Positions 35,133 to 40,949 are shown, numbered from the stretch's first letter. The stretch is 41,329 nt of DNA from Candidatus Proteinoplasmatales archaeon SG8-5 (GCA_001595885.1 LSSH01000084.1:1-41329), one strand, 5' to 3'. Translations and numbers: made by a program. The notes: generated from the letters alone by a model not told the origin.

Positions 35133-35321
35133 CTAGGACCAAACGGAGTATTTGATGCTAGAGAGCGCCCCGAGCAGGTGGGGGATGGTCGAAGAAGCTT
35201 GCTTCGAGAAAAAGACCAACCTCTGGTTGGTTAATGCCAGCAGAGGGGCGCAACGGTTAGGGGACGGGTATGGGGCCACATCGGCAAAGCAAAGCATTAT
35301 TTCACCGTCCAAGGCAATCAT
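35133..35321 (-). pseudogene. Truncated PH/GRAM-like domain fragment
   Basis: 62 codons in the 492-nt gap between the flippase and LsrF-like genes. The segment LLALTNQRLVFFSK resembles the beta hairpin L-T-N-x-R-L-x-F of short prokaryotic PH (bPH) and GRAM-like domains, preceded by GEIMLCF and followed by a strand-like SSIKYSVWS. The frame is closed by a stop at 35346 upstream and by TAG at the end, so less than a full domain remains. It may be a decayed gene or a very small protein. No ribosome binding site is evident. Confidence 0.35.
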
Positions 35322-35341
35322 GCCCCAGCTGTAAGGCCGGG
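35322..35341 (-). repeat. GC-rich hairpin of the dispersed family
   Basis: On the minus strand this reads CCCGGCCTTACAGCTGGGG followed by CATGAT. The stem is CCCGGC/GCTGGG with one G-U pair and loop CTTACA. It is the same design as the hairpins at 26599-26616 and 38216-38235, including the loop type and the trailing CATG. Confidence 0.4.
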
Positions 35342-35348
35342 ATCAGAA

Positions 35349-35371
35349 CGCCAGATTCTTCAAATCTGGCG
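35349..35371. repeat. Perfect 9-bp inverted repeat (hairpin)
   Basis: CGCCAGATT and AATCTGGCG flank a five-base loop CTTCA. On the minus strand the top resembles a tRNA-Phe anticodon arm (TTGAAGA loop), but no other tRNA arms are present. It could be an RNA hairpin or terminator-like structure; there is no T-run after it. The remaining gap up to 35520 shows nothing else I can support. Confidence 0.5.
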
Positions 35372-35521
35372 CAGGTGAAATCCAGATTGCATGGAGATTC
35401 CAAACCCCGCCTGTGCGAACATGATAAGGGCCCAACATATGTTGACATCCATGTGAGCGAGACCAATAGTCTGTAAACCTGTTCTATACAGATATTGGTT
35501 GCGAGGGCGGGGGTGTCAAAA

Positions 35522-35533
35522 TTGTAATATAGG
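35522..35533 (+). promoter_or_regulatory. Possible TATA box of the LsrF-like gene
   Basis: TTGTAATATAGG lies about 30-40 nt ahead of the ATG at 35564; AAGGTTGAT a few bases before the start is a weak ribosome binding site. Confidence 0.35.
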
Positions 35534-35563
35534 CATAATCCTTTATCCATCAAGGTTGATATC

Positions 35564-36358
35564 ATGGACTGGGGTATGAAGAACCGCTTGTCGAAGATAA
35601 TCAAGGCGAAGGACAACAGGACGCTGATGCTGGCCGTTGACCACGGATATTTCATGGGCCCGACGACCGGCTTGGAGCAAATGGACAAGAGCATCGTACC
35701 CCTGATGCCGTACGCGGACACGCTCATGCTGACGCGCGGAGCGCTGCGCAACTACATACCTCCGGAGTCGGAGACCCCCATCGTTCTAAGGGTCTCTGGC
35801 GGTACCAGCATACTCAACGAGAATCTGCTGCACGAGGGCATCATCGCGTCAATGGAGGAGGCGGTAAGGCTGAACGTGGCTGGGGTTGCTTTCTCGATAC
35901 TCGTCGGTGCGAGCTTCGAGCGCGACACATTGCTTGCTTTCACCGAGATAGTTGATGAGGCCGAATCCTTGGGCATCCCGGTGGTGGCCGTGACCGCGGT
36001 GGGGAAGGACATGGTCCGCGACGCAAGGTACATGAGCCTCGCCTCGAGGATGGCCGCCGAGCTGGGCGCGCACATCGTGAAGACCTATTACGTCGAGGGA
36101 TTCGAGAATGTGGTTGATACCTGTCCCGTTCCCGTCGTGATTGCCGGGGGCAAGAAAATCGAGGAGCTCGAGTGCCTGAAGATGGCCTACAACGCCCTGG
36201 AGGCCGGGGCAGTCGGGGTGGACATGGGCCGCAACATCTTCCAGGCGGAAAATCCCATCGCAATGATTCAGGCCGTGCGGTCGATAGTGCACGAGAAAGC
36301 AACTCCGGAGGAGGCCTACCAGCTGCTCAGCAAGAAGCGGGGCAAGTGGTCGAGGTAG
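35564..36358 (+). CDS. LsrF/DhnA-type class I aldolase family protein
   Basis: 264 residues, a (beta/alpha)8 class I aldolase. The sequence follows the LsrF (3-hydroxy-5-phosphonooxypentane-2,4-dione thiolase) pattern closely: DWGMKNRLS at the N terminus, AVDHGYFMGPTTGLE with D26, VGKDMVRDARYMSLASRMAAE, IVKTYYVEGFE with the Schiff-base lysine K173, and CPVPVVIAGGKK and GVDMGRNIFQ as the phosphate site. In bacteria LsrF finishes autoinducer-2 breakdown. No other lsr genes are visible here, so the archaeal role may be a different aldolase or thiolase step, as for ADH synthase or archaeal FBP aldolase relatives. It is followed closely by the aIF1A transcription unit. Confidence 0.85.
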   Translation: MDWGMKNRLSKIIKAKDNRTLMLAVDHGYFMGPTTGLEQMDKSIVPLMPYADTLMLTRGALRNYIPPESETPIVLRVSGGTSILNENLLHEGIIASMEEAVRLNVAGVAFSILVGASFERDTLLAFTEIVDEAESLGIPVVAVTAVGKDMVRDARYMSLASRMAAELGAHIVKTYYVEGFENVVDTCPVPVVIAGGKKIEELECLKMAYNALEAGAVGVDMGRNIFQAENPIAMIQAVRSIVHEKATPEEAYQLLSKKRGKWSR

Positions 36359-36370
36359 TCCGTAACAAAG

Positions 36371-36381
36371 ATTTTATAATA
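36371..36381 (+). promoter_or_regulatory. TATA box of the aIF1A operon
   Basis: ATTTTATAATA lies 28-38 nt before the TTG start at 36409 and 13 nt after the LsrF-like gene's stop. It supports an independent promoter for aIF1A-RIO1-KH and a very short leader. Confidence 0.5.
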
Positions 36382-36408
36382 TCGCTGGCTTATTGGGACT
36401 CGATAGTC

Positions 36409-36747
36409 TTGGCCAGAAAGTTCAAGGAGGAGAAACGGAAGGGCGACACCGAGGAGATGGTGCGCGCGCCCCTTCCGAAGGAGAACAAGCGCGAGATGTT
36501 CGGAGTAGCTGACCAGCTGCTCGGAGCGTCGAAGATCAAGATCATGTGCGCGGACGGCAAGTCCAGGATGGGGAGGATCCCGGGGAAGCTGAAGAAGAGG
36601 ATGTGGATGCGCGAGGGCGACCTGTTGATAATCAGGCCCTGGGAGTTCCAGGACGACAAGGCGGATATCATTTATCGGTACACGAGGACGCAATCGTCAT
36701 ACCTGGCGAGGAAGAAGGCCATCCCGGAGACCATCAATATTTTCTAG
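36409..36747 (+). CDS. eif1A: Translation initiation factor aIF1A, TTG start
   Basis: 112 residues. It is an OB-fold factor that binds the small-subunit A site during initiation. The core ADQLLGASKIKIMCADGKSRMGRIPGKLKKRMWMREGDLLIIRPWEF is the family signature, with a basic N-terminal tail (ARKFKEEKRKGD) as expected. The open frame runs back into the LsrF gene, but that part cannot be protein-like. TTG at 36409 gives the normal length and N terminus and fits the TATA box 28-38 nt upstream. An ATG at codon 19 would cut off the tail. It leads an operon with RIO1 and a KH protein, all small-subunit factors. Confidence 0.92.
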   Translation: MARKFKEEKRKGDTEEMVRAPLPKENKREMFGVADQLLGASKIKIMCADGKSRMGRIPGKLKKRMWMREGDLLIIRPWEFQDDKADIIYRYTRTQSSYLARKKAIPETINIF

Positions 36748-36759
36748 CGAGCGAATAGA

Positions 36760-37536
36760 ATGGACATCGATGACAAGCAACTGAGAGAACTTGAAAAGAA
36801 GGTTCTGGCCTATCGTTTTCGTATCAAGGACGCTGACGAGCGAAAGACCTACGACGAGGTCTTCGACCACTCCACCCTCATGATAATCTACGACATGATG
36901 TCGTCCGGCATCTTCGACACCCTTGATTTTCCAATTGCCACTGGCAAGGAGGGGATCGTCTTCAGGGCCACCACGCCCGACGGAGGATTCGTCGCCGTGA
37001 AGATCTATCGGATATCCAACGCCACGTTCAACAACATGCAGAAGTACATAGCCGGCGACGAGCGCTTCAGGAACGTCGGAAAATCCAGGCGAAGGGCGAT
37101 ATTCCTCTGGGCGCAGAAGGAATACCGAAACCTGGAGAGGATGCATGCGAGCGGGATTCCCGTTCCAAAGCCCATCAAGTGCGTGAAGAACGTCATAGCC
37201 ATGGAATTCATCGGCATTGATGAAACCCCGGCGCTGCACCTCAAGGACACGGGCACGGAGGATGCCCAACCATTGTATGAGACCCTATACGACTGCATCA
37301 AACGTTTGTATCGGGAGGTGGGACTGGTGCACGCCGATTTTTCCGAATACAACATCCTCATGCGGGATGAGCAGCCCACAATCATCGATGTGGGTCAGGC
37401 CGTCCTGAAGAACCACCCGATGGCCCTGGAGTTCCTTGAAAGGGACATAAAAAATCTTGCCAGATACTTCCGGAAGTACGACATCAAGGCCGACGTACAA
37501 GCCCTGAAGGCCGATGTTCTGGGGGGTGATGGATGA
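36760..37536 (+). CDS. rio1: RIO1-type serine protein kinase
   Basis: 258 residues. This atypical kinase/ATPase acts in late maturation of the small ribosomal subunit. The ATP loop ATGKEGIVFRAT, the lysine in VAVKIYR, the RIO-specific hinge around MEFIG, the catalytic loop LVHADFSEYN and metal-binding IDVGQAV, in place of DFG, are all present. The N-terminal helix DEVFDHSTLMIIYDMMSSGIF identifies RIO1 rather than RIO2, which would have a winged helix. It starts 12 nt after aIF1A and its stop overlaps the KH gene start (ATGA at 37533-37536). Confidence 0.94.
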   Translation: MDIDDKQLRELEKKVLAYRFRIKDADERKTYDEVFDHSTLMIIYDMMSSGIFDTLDFPIATGKEGIVFRATTPDGGFVAVKIYRISNATFNNMQKYIAGDERFRNVGKSRRRAIFLWAQKEYRNLERMHASGIPVPKPIKCVKNVIAMEFIGIDETPALHLKDTGTEDAQPLYETLYDCIKRLYREVGLVHADFSEYNILMRDEQPTIIDVGQAVLKNHPMALEFLERDIKNLARYFRKYDIKADVQALKADVLGGDG

Positions 37537-38084
37537 TGCTCTTCGTGAAGGTACCGAGGGAGCGCATCGGTGTCCTCATAGGTCCCGAAGGAAAGACCAA
37601 GGAGTTGATCGAGCAGAGCACCGGCGTGACCCTCCAGATAGACTCAGGCGAGGGGGACGTCACAATCATCCCTAAGGAGGAGGCCATGGCGGAAGGCATG
37701 GTCGGACTTGCGGCAAGGGACATAGTCAAGGCCATTGCCAGGGGATTCTCCCCCGACCGCGCCCTCGTCCTGAGATCCGAGGACATCTACTTCACAGTCA
37801 TGGACATTCGCGATTACGTGGGCAAGAGCCAGAAGCACATCAAGCGTGTAAGGGCCAGACTCATAGGTACAAAGGGAAAGACCAGGCGCATCATCGAGGA
37901 GCTCAGCGGCGCCGAGATGTCCGTGTACGGCAACACCGTCGCCCTCATCGGAGACCTCGATTCCATGGACGTCTCAAAGCGCGCCGTGGAGATGATACTG
38001 GACGGCAGCGAGCACAGGGCGGTCTACAAGTACCTTGAAGGGCAACGGCGGGAGCTGAAGTTCAGGGAGATGTCGATGGAGTGA
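37533..38084 (+). CDS. KH-domain RNA-binding protein, archaeal Dim2/Pno1-like
   Basis: 183 residues with two KH domains. The first begins MLFVKVPRERIGVLIGPEGKTKELIEQ with a G-x-x-G loop (GPEG). The second reads VGKSQKHIKRVRARLIGTKGKTRRIIEELSGA with GTKG. Archaeal Dim2 (relative of eukaryotic Pno1) sits at the 3' end of 16S rRNA and works with RIO1 and Nob1. The overlap with rio1 and co-transcription with aIF1A support that role here. The nuclease Nob1 is not in the window. Confidence 0.9.
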   Translation: MMLFVKVPRERIGVLIGPEGKTKELIEQSTGVTLQIDSGEGDVTIIPKEEAMAEGMVGLAARDIVKAIARGFSPDRALVLRSEDIYFTVMDIRDYVGKSQKHIKRVRARLIGTKGKTRRIIEELSGAEMSVYGNTVALIGDLDSMDVSKRAVEMILDGSEHRAVYKYLEGQRRELKFREMSME

Positions 38085-38142
38085 GGTTCTCCCCCGGTTG
38101 CTTCATTCTAAAGGGCCCTGTGATATGGGCTCGGCCCCATAC

Positions 38143-38239
38143 CCTGCCCTCACAGGCGAGGTTTGGATTGATTGAGAAGAATGTGTTGTCACTCTGTAAT
38201 AATCCGATTCAACCACCCCGCCCTCACAGGCGGGGCATG
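38143..38239 (+). repeat. Pair of direct-repeat hairpins, dispersed family
   Basis: In the 214-nt gap after the KH gene, a degenerate copy (CCCTGCCCTCACAGGCGAGG, 38142-38161) and a perfect hairpin (38216-38235, stem CCCCGCC/GGCGGGG, loop CTCACA) share GCCCTCACAGGCG exactly. The second is followed by CATGC, as in the copies at 26599 and 35322. No coding sequence is seen in this gap. Relics of IS200/IS605-type ends or a REP-like repeat are possible. Confidence 0.45.
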
Positions 38240-38298
38240 CGGTAAATGCTCGTGGTTCAGCGTTAAAAAAATCTGTAGCCCCACTATGACTTCGTATT

Positions 38299-38613
38299 TT
38301 ATCCGTACATCATGCCGTCGTATTCCTCGATCGGTCCCTGGCGCTTCTTCAGCTTCTCCTGCACCTTCTTGAGCTGCTCGGTCTCCCTTCCCGTGAACTG
38401 GAAATCACCGCTGGCAAGGCTGACGAATGTCTTGTCCGGCAGGGGTTCCGTGGCGATGAGGCCTTTCACGGCCAGGACCTTCAGCGAGTTCTCCACCCGG
38501 TTCTTGGGCTCCTTCAGGTAATCGGCAATCTCGTCGACGGTTATCGGGTACACCTCGACCAGCAGGAGAAGTATCTTCGCCTCCAGGCTGCTGGTATCGA
38601 ACGTCGATGGCAT
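38299..38613 (-). CDS. Small winged-helix protein with HbYX-type C terminus (M-Y-G)
   Basis: 104 residues. Residues 8-70 form a predicted winged helix: LEAKILLLLVEVYPITVDEIADYLKEPKNRVENSLKVLAVKGLIATEP with a wing-like hairpin after it. A charged helix (TGRETEQLKKVQEKLKKRQ) leads to a flexible tail ending DGMMYG. The last three residues fit the HbYX rule for docking on the 20S proteasome alpha ring, as in the PAC2 protein at 25707. It is the last gene of a three-gene minus-strand operon, one base after the previous stop. I do not recognise a named family; a proteasome-linked adaptor or regulator is a hypothesis. Confidence 0.78.
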   Translation of the reverse strand: MPSTFDTSSLEAKILLLLVEVYPITVDEIADYLKEPKNRVENSLKVLAVKGLIATEPLPDKTFVSLASGDFQFTGRETEQLKKVQEKLKKRQGPIEEYDGMMYG

Positions 38614-38614
38614 G

Positions 38615-38905
38615 CTATCCGAACATCGTGCCCGAATCGGGCTTGTCCTTCTCTTCCTTCTCCGCGGCCTTCAGGATGTCGATGGCTATGATGACGTGCA
38701 CCGGTATCACGCGGATGCGGCCGGCCATGTCCTTGTGCGACGAGTCCAGCTCGATGCAGAGGCCTTCGTCGTGGGCTATTGCCGTGTACCCGAGGAACTT
38801 CCCGTGAGTGATAAGGGGAGCGTCCCTCGATTCCAGTGATTTGATCCTGTATTTCGAGCCCACCGTCAGCATGATGCCTGAGTCGTCCTCTCTCTTTTCC
38901 TTCAT
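38615..38905 (-). CDS. Small beta-rich protein with HbYX-like C terminus (M-F-G), unknown family
   Basis: 96 residues. After a charged start, alternating strands (GIMLTVGSKYRIKSL, HGKFLGYTAIAHDEGLCIEL, GRIRVIPVHVIIAIDIL) suggest a small beta barrel of SH3 or Sm-like type, then a charged tail ending SGTMFG. The end resembles the M-Y-G tail of its downstream neighbour, with Phe for Tyr. Even the DNA of the last codons is similar. No known family is recognised. It is the middle gene of the operon, separated from the winged-helix regulator by one base and from the next gene by one base. Confidence 0.75.
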   Translation of the reverse strand: MKEKREDDSGIMLTVGSKYRIKSLESRDAPLITHGKFLGYTAIAHDEGLCIELDSSHKDMAGRIRVIPVHVIIAIDILKAAEKEEKDKPDSGTMFG

Positions 38906-38906
38906 G

Positions 38907-39356
38907 TCACTTCCTCTCCTTTTCAGCTAACTTCTGAATGTGGTCCACACTCTTCCTGTAGTTGCCCATGGAGACGTTGACGTTCTCCTCCACGAAGTGC
39001 CAGGCATCGGCTAGGCTCGAATATCGCAGGCGGTATCCCCTCTTCTGGCTGCCGTCGTCCTCCTCTATGTAGGATTCCTCGATCAATGTCATGGCCTTCA
39101 GCTGGTTCACGTATTTGCATACTGTAGGCTGTGTCGTTTTCAACTCGTGTGCCAGTTCCTTGATGAACCAGGTCTTGTCGCTTCGGCGCAGGAAGCAGTC
39201 GACGAAAAGCCTGAAGGCAATGCTCTTCCGGACATCGGTTCCGCGGATGCGGGGGCCGAAGTAGCCGATGTGAGTGAGGAATATCTCCGCCGCCTCCTCA
39301 AGGTCGTCGACCGAGGTCAGGGGAGTGTGCTTCTTCAGAGTTATCTCAAAGTCCAT
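38907..39356 (-). CDS. Winged-helix transcriptional regulator
   Basis: 149 residues. A helical N-terminal part (VDDLEEAAEIFLTHIGYFGPRIRGTDVRKSIAFRLFVDCFLRR) precedes a winged-helix domain (WFIKELAHELKTTQPTVCKYVNQLKAMTLIEESYIEEDDGSQKRGYRLRY, about residues 63-113). The second helix of TTQPTVCKYVNQL is the likely DNA-reading helix. A final helical segment may mediate dimerization. It leads the three-gene operon and could regulate it; repeated GTTAAA-type motifs lie just upstream (39380-39406). The ligand is unknown. Confidence 0.8.
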   Translation of the reverse strand: MDFEITLKKHTPLTSVDDLEEAAEIFLTHIGYFGPRIRGTDVRKSIAFRLFVDCFLRRSDKTWFIKELAHELKTTQPTVCKYVNQLKAMTLIEESYIEEDDGSQKRGYRLRYSSLADAWHFVEENVNVSMGNYRKSVDHIQKLAEKERK

Positions 39357-39379
39357 GAAAGGGTGAATGGGTTCGGGCT

Positions 39380-39406
39380 ATTTAACGTTGAGGTTAAAAA
39401 ATTAAC
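39380..39406 (-). promoter_or_regulatory. Promoter and possible operator of the winged-helix operon
   Basis: This 27-nt stretch contains TTTAAC, GTTAAA and an inverted repeat GTTAA-N4-TTAAC (39393-39406). Read on the minus strand, GTTAAATAG (about 39378-39386) is a TATA candidate 22-30 nt before the ATG at 39356. Overlap of TATA and inverted repeat would suit autoregulation by the winged-helix protein. Confidence 0.35.
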
Positions 39407-39419
39407 AGTAAGGAGAAAT

Positions 39420-39641
39420 TCATCTGCCCAAGGAATCGAGCTTCCTCTCCTCCTTGGTGGCCTTCTTGAACTTGCGGTAATGGTCCTTGCAGAGGGAGAC
39501 CTTTTTCCCTTCCCCGTCGAGCGAGAACTCCACGCTGGACTCGACTTTCTTGCGGGAAAGAGAGCGCGAGCCCTCGTTCTCGCAGCCCGCCGCTTCACAC
39601 TTGGCGCCGCCCTCTCTCTTAATGCTTTTCCGGGATGCCAT
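39420..39641 (-). CDS. Small basic protein with a putative zinc site
   Basis: 73 residues from ATG 39641 (a GTG directly precedes it). The N terminus is basic. KCEAAGCENEG gives a C-x4-C pair and SLCKDHYRKFKK a C-x2-H pair about 35 residues later, a plausible four-ligand zinc site. The C terminus is a lysine-rich helix (KFKKATKEERKLDSL). No named family is recognised; small zinc proteins of this type in archaea often bind RNA or DNA. It lies upstream of and parallel to the winged-helix operon, separated by 63 nt holding that operon's promoter. Confidence 0.65.
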   Translation of the reverse strand: MASRKSIKREGGAKCEAAGCENEGSRSLSRKKVESSVEFSLDGEGKKVSLCKDHYRKFKKATKEERKLDSLGR

Positions 39642-39694
39642 CACAATCTCAAAAGACCTGCCGTATTAAAGGATAACGGCGGTTCGTGGCGCGC

Positions 39695-39706
39695 ATTTAT
39701 TTATCC
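39695..39706 (+). promoter_or_regulatory. TATA box of the DMT transporter gene
   Basis: ATTTATTTATCC lies 21-32 nt before the ATG at 39727, as expected for a leaderless or nearly leaderless archaeal transcript. Confidence 0.5.
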
Positions 39707-39726
39707 GAGTCATCCATCCACCCGCA

Positions 39727-40647
39727 ATGGCTGAGATGATCGGGGAAACCGCCGCGGTCCTGACTGCAACCCTCTGGACCTTCAATTCGATACTGTTCGC
39801 GTCGGCTGGCAGGAAGATCGGCTCGGTCAGTGTCAACGCCTTCAGGATTGCCATCGCCGTTGGCCTGCTCACCATCACCCACTTCATACTGCTGGGCACC
39901 TTCCTCCCGATGGCCTCGGACGAGCAATGGTTCTGGATAGGCCTGAGCGGGATCATCGGACTGGGAATAGGTGATTTCGCCCTGTTCGCTGCCTTCGTCA
40001 TCATCGGACCCAGAAGGTCGGTGCTCATGATGGCGCTGTCGCCGATCTTCGCTGCCATGGTCGCCTATCTCATGCTCGGGGAGGAGCTGTCGACCTGGAC
40101 GGGCATCGGCATTGCCGTGACCTTGACTGGAGTAATAGTCGTTATCCTTGAGAGGGAAGAGGCTTCTGACGAGAAGCCCATCTCCGATAGGACGAAGGTC
40201 TGGGGGACCAGCTTAGGCCTGATAGGGGCCGTCGGCCAGGGAGTGGGCATCGTATTTGCCAAACAAGGCATGCTGCTGTACCCGGACCCGGACAACATCG
40301 ACATCACCCTCTCGGCCACCCTCATCAGGATGATAGCCGGCGCATTGTTCGTCTGGATAGTCGTGGTCTTCGCCGGCAAGCTCCCACAATTACGGAAGGC
40401 CCTGAAGAACAGGAGGGGAATGGCCGAGACCTCCGCGGGTGCGTTCATCGGCCCCTTCATCGGCGTGACCCTCTCGATGGTCGCCGTCCTGTACACACAA
40501 GCTGGCGTTGCACAAACCCTGATGTCGCTCATGCCCGTGTTCATCATCCCGGTAATCTGGGTGCTATTCAGGCAGAGGACGAGCTGGAGAGGTATCCTGG
40601 GAGCCATTGTGGCAGTGGTCGGTGTGGCCATTCTGTTCCTTGTTTGA
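39727..40647 (+). CDS. EamA-domain (drug/metabolite transporter superfamily) permease
   Basis: 306 residues with ten predicted helices in two EamA repeats. The first repeat begins ETAAVLTATLWTFNSILFASAG and contains GDFALFAAFVIIGPRRSVLMMALSPIFAA, and ends LTGVIVVILEREE. The second starts near residue 160 (VWGTSLGLIGAVGQGVGIVFAKQG), includes VLYTQAGVAQTLMSLMPVFIIPVIWVLF and ends GAIVAVVGVAILFLV. The A-x-x-x-S/A-L-x-P-(I/V)-F signature occurs in both halves. Substrate cannot be predicted; family members export amino acids, metabolites or nucleotide sugars. A single gene with its own promoter, followed by the tRNA gene. Confidence 0.9.
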   Translation: MAEMIGETAAVLTATLWTFNSILFASAGRKIGSVSVNAFRIAIAVGLLTITHFILLGTFLPMASDEQWFWIGLSGIIGLGIGDFALFAAFVIIGPRRSVLMMALSPIFAAMVAYLMLGEELSTWTGIGIAVTLTGVIVVILEREEASDEKPISDRTKVWGTSLGLIGAVGQGVGIVFAKQGMLLYPDPDNIDITLSATLIRMIAGALFVWIVVVFAGKLPQLRKALKNRRGMAETSAGAFIGPFIGVTLSMVAVLYTQAGVAQTLMSLMPVFIIPVIWVLFRQRTSWRGILGAIVAVVGVAILFLV

Positions 40648-40663
40648 TTAGTATCCATAACCT

Positions 40664-40672
40664 ACATATACC
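40664..40672 (+). promoter_or_regulatory. TATA box of the tRNA gene
   Basis: ACATATACC centred about 30 nt before the first base of the tRNA (40698), the usual spacing for archaeal stable-RNA promoters. Confidence 0.5.
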
Positions 40673-40697
40673 TTATCCTTTTTCAGGAGGTTGGTAA

Positions 40698-40921
40698 GGG
40701 CCTGTAGCTTAGTCAGGCGGAGCGTCTGGCTCATAACCAGATGGTCGCCGGTTCAAACCGAAGGCCAGCGTCTTTGCATAACCGCTGGCAGAGCTGGTCG
40801 AGGCACGGACGAAAACGATAATGTCATACAAGCGACCCTTTTTCGTCAAGTGTCCGAAAATTGCATAGCAGTTTTCGGATTGCCTTGGAACGCCTCTTCG
40901 TTGGAAATCCGGTCAGGCCCA
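40698..40921 (+). tRNA. tRNA with CAT anticodon (elongator Met or Ile2), interrupted by a T-loop intron
   Basis: Exon 1 (40698-40757) has acceptor strand GGGCCTG, TA, a D-arm with GCTT/GAGC, anticodon arm TCTGG-CTCATAA-CCAGA with anticodon CAT at 40732-40734, variable loop TGGTC, T-stem GCCGG and T-loop start TTCAAA. The sequence that follows does not close the T-arm. Exon 2 (40908-40921) supplies T, CCGGT, CAGGCCC and discriminator A. CAGGCCC pairs with all seven acceptor bases, and CCGGT with the T-stem (one G-U). The joined molecule is 74 nt with all expected invariant positions. No CCA is encoded. G1-C72 argues against initiator tRNA; elongator Met and the agmatidine-modified Ile2 cannot be separated by eye. 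Confidence 0.9.
40758..40907 (+). other. 150-nt archaeal tRNA intron at position 59/60, with bulge-helix-bulge
   Basis: The junctions lie in matching AAA triplets (40755-40757 and 40905-40907). They fold as the T-stem, a 3-nt bulge AAT (40906-40908), a four-pair helix TTCA/TGGA (40752-40755 with 40902-40905, one G-U), a bulge AAC (40756-40758), then CGAAG/CTTCG (40759-40763 with 40896-40900). Cutting after the second base of each bulge gives exactly this intron. T40901 is left unpaired, so the motif is slightly relaxed. Inside the intron are three strong stems: GCCAGCG/CGCTGGC (40764-40770, 40783-40789), GACGAAAA/TTTTCGTC (40808-40815, 40840-40847) and TCCGAAAA/TTTTCGGA (40853-40860, 40872-40879). 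Confidence 0.85.
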
Positions 40922-40949
40922 CTTAGTATTTTCACCCACCCCACCCCGC

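Noticed and set aside
35340..35376. A minus-strand hairpin with a TTGAAGA loop that looks like a tRNA-Phe anticodon arm.
   Set aside because: No D-arm, no T-arm with TTC-x-A, and no pairing acceptor strands can be found around it, and the stem is 9 bp with the loop too small. I keep it only as a hairpin.
35270..35476. A plus-strand open frame with CPSC near its middle, at first glance a zinc-finger or TnpB C-terminal piece.
   Set aside because: Its sequence follows the two hairpins and has no recognisable domain, only one cysteine pair and no start signal. Most likely not coding.
40698..40770. Calling the tRNA as a contiguous 73-nt gene or a degenerate pseudogene.
   Set aside because: The bases after TTCAAA cannot close the T-stem or pair with the acceptor. 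The exact missing half occurs at 40908-40921 with a bulge-helix-bulge joining the two.
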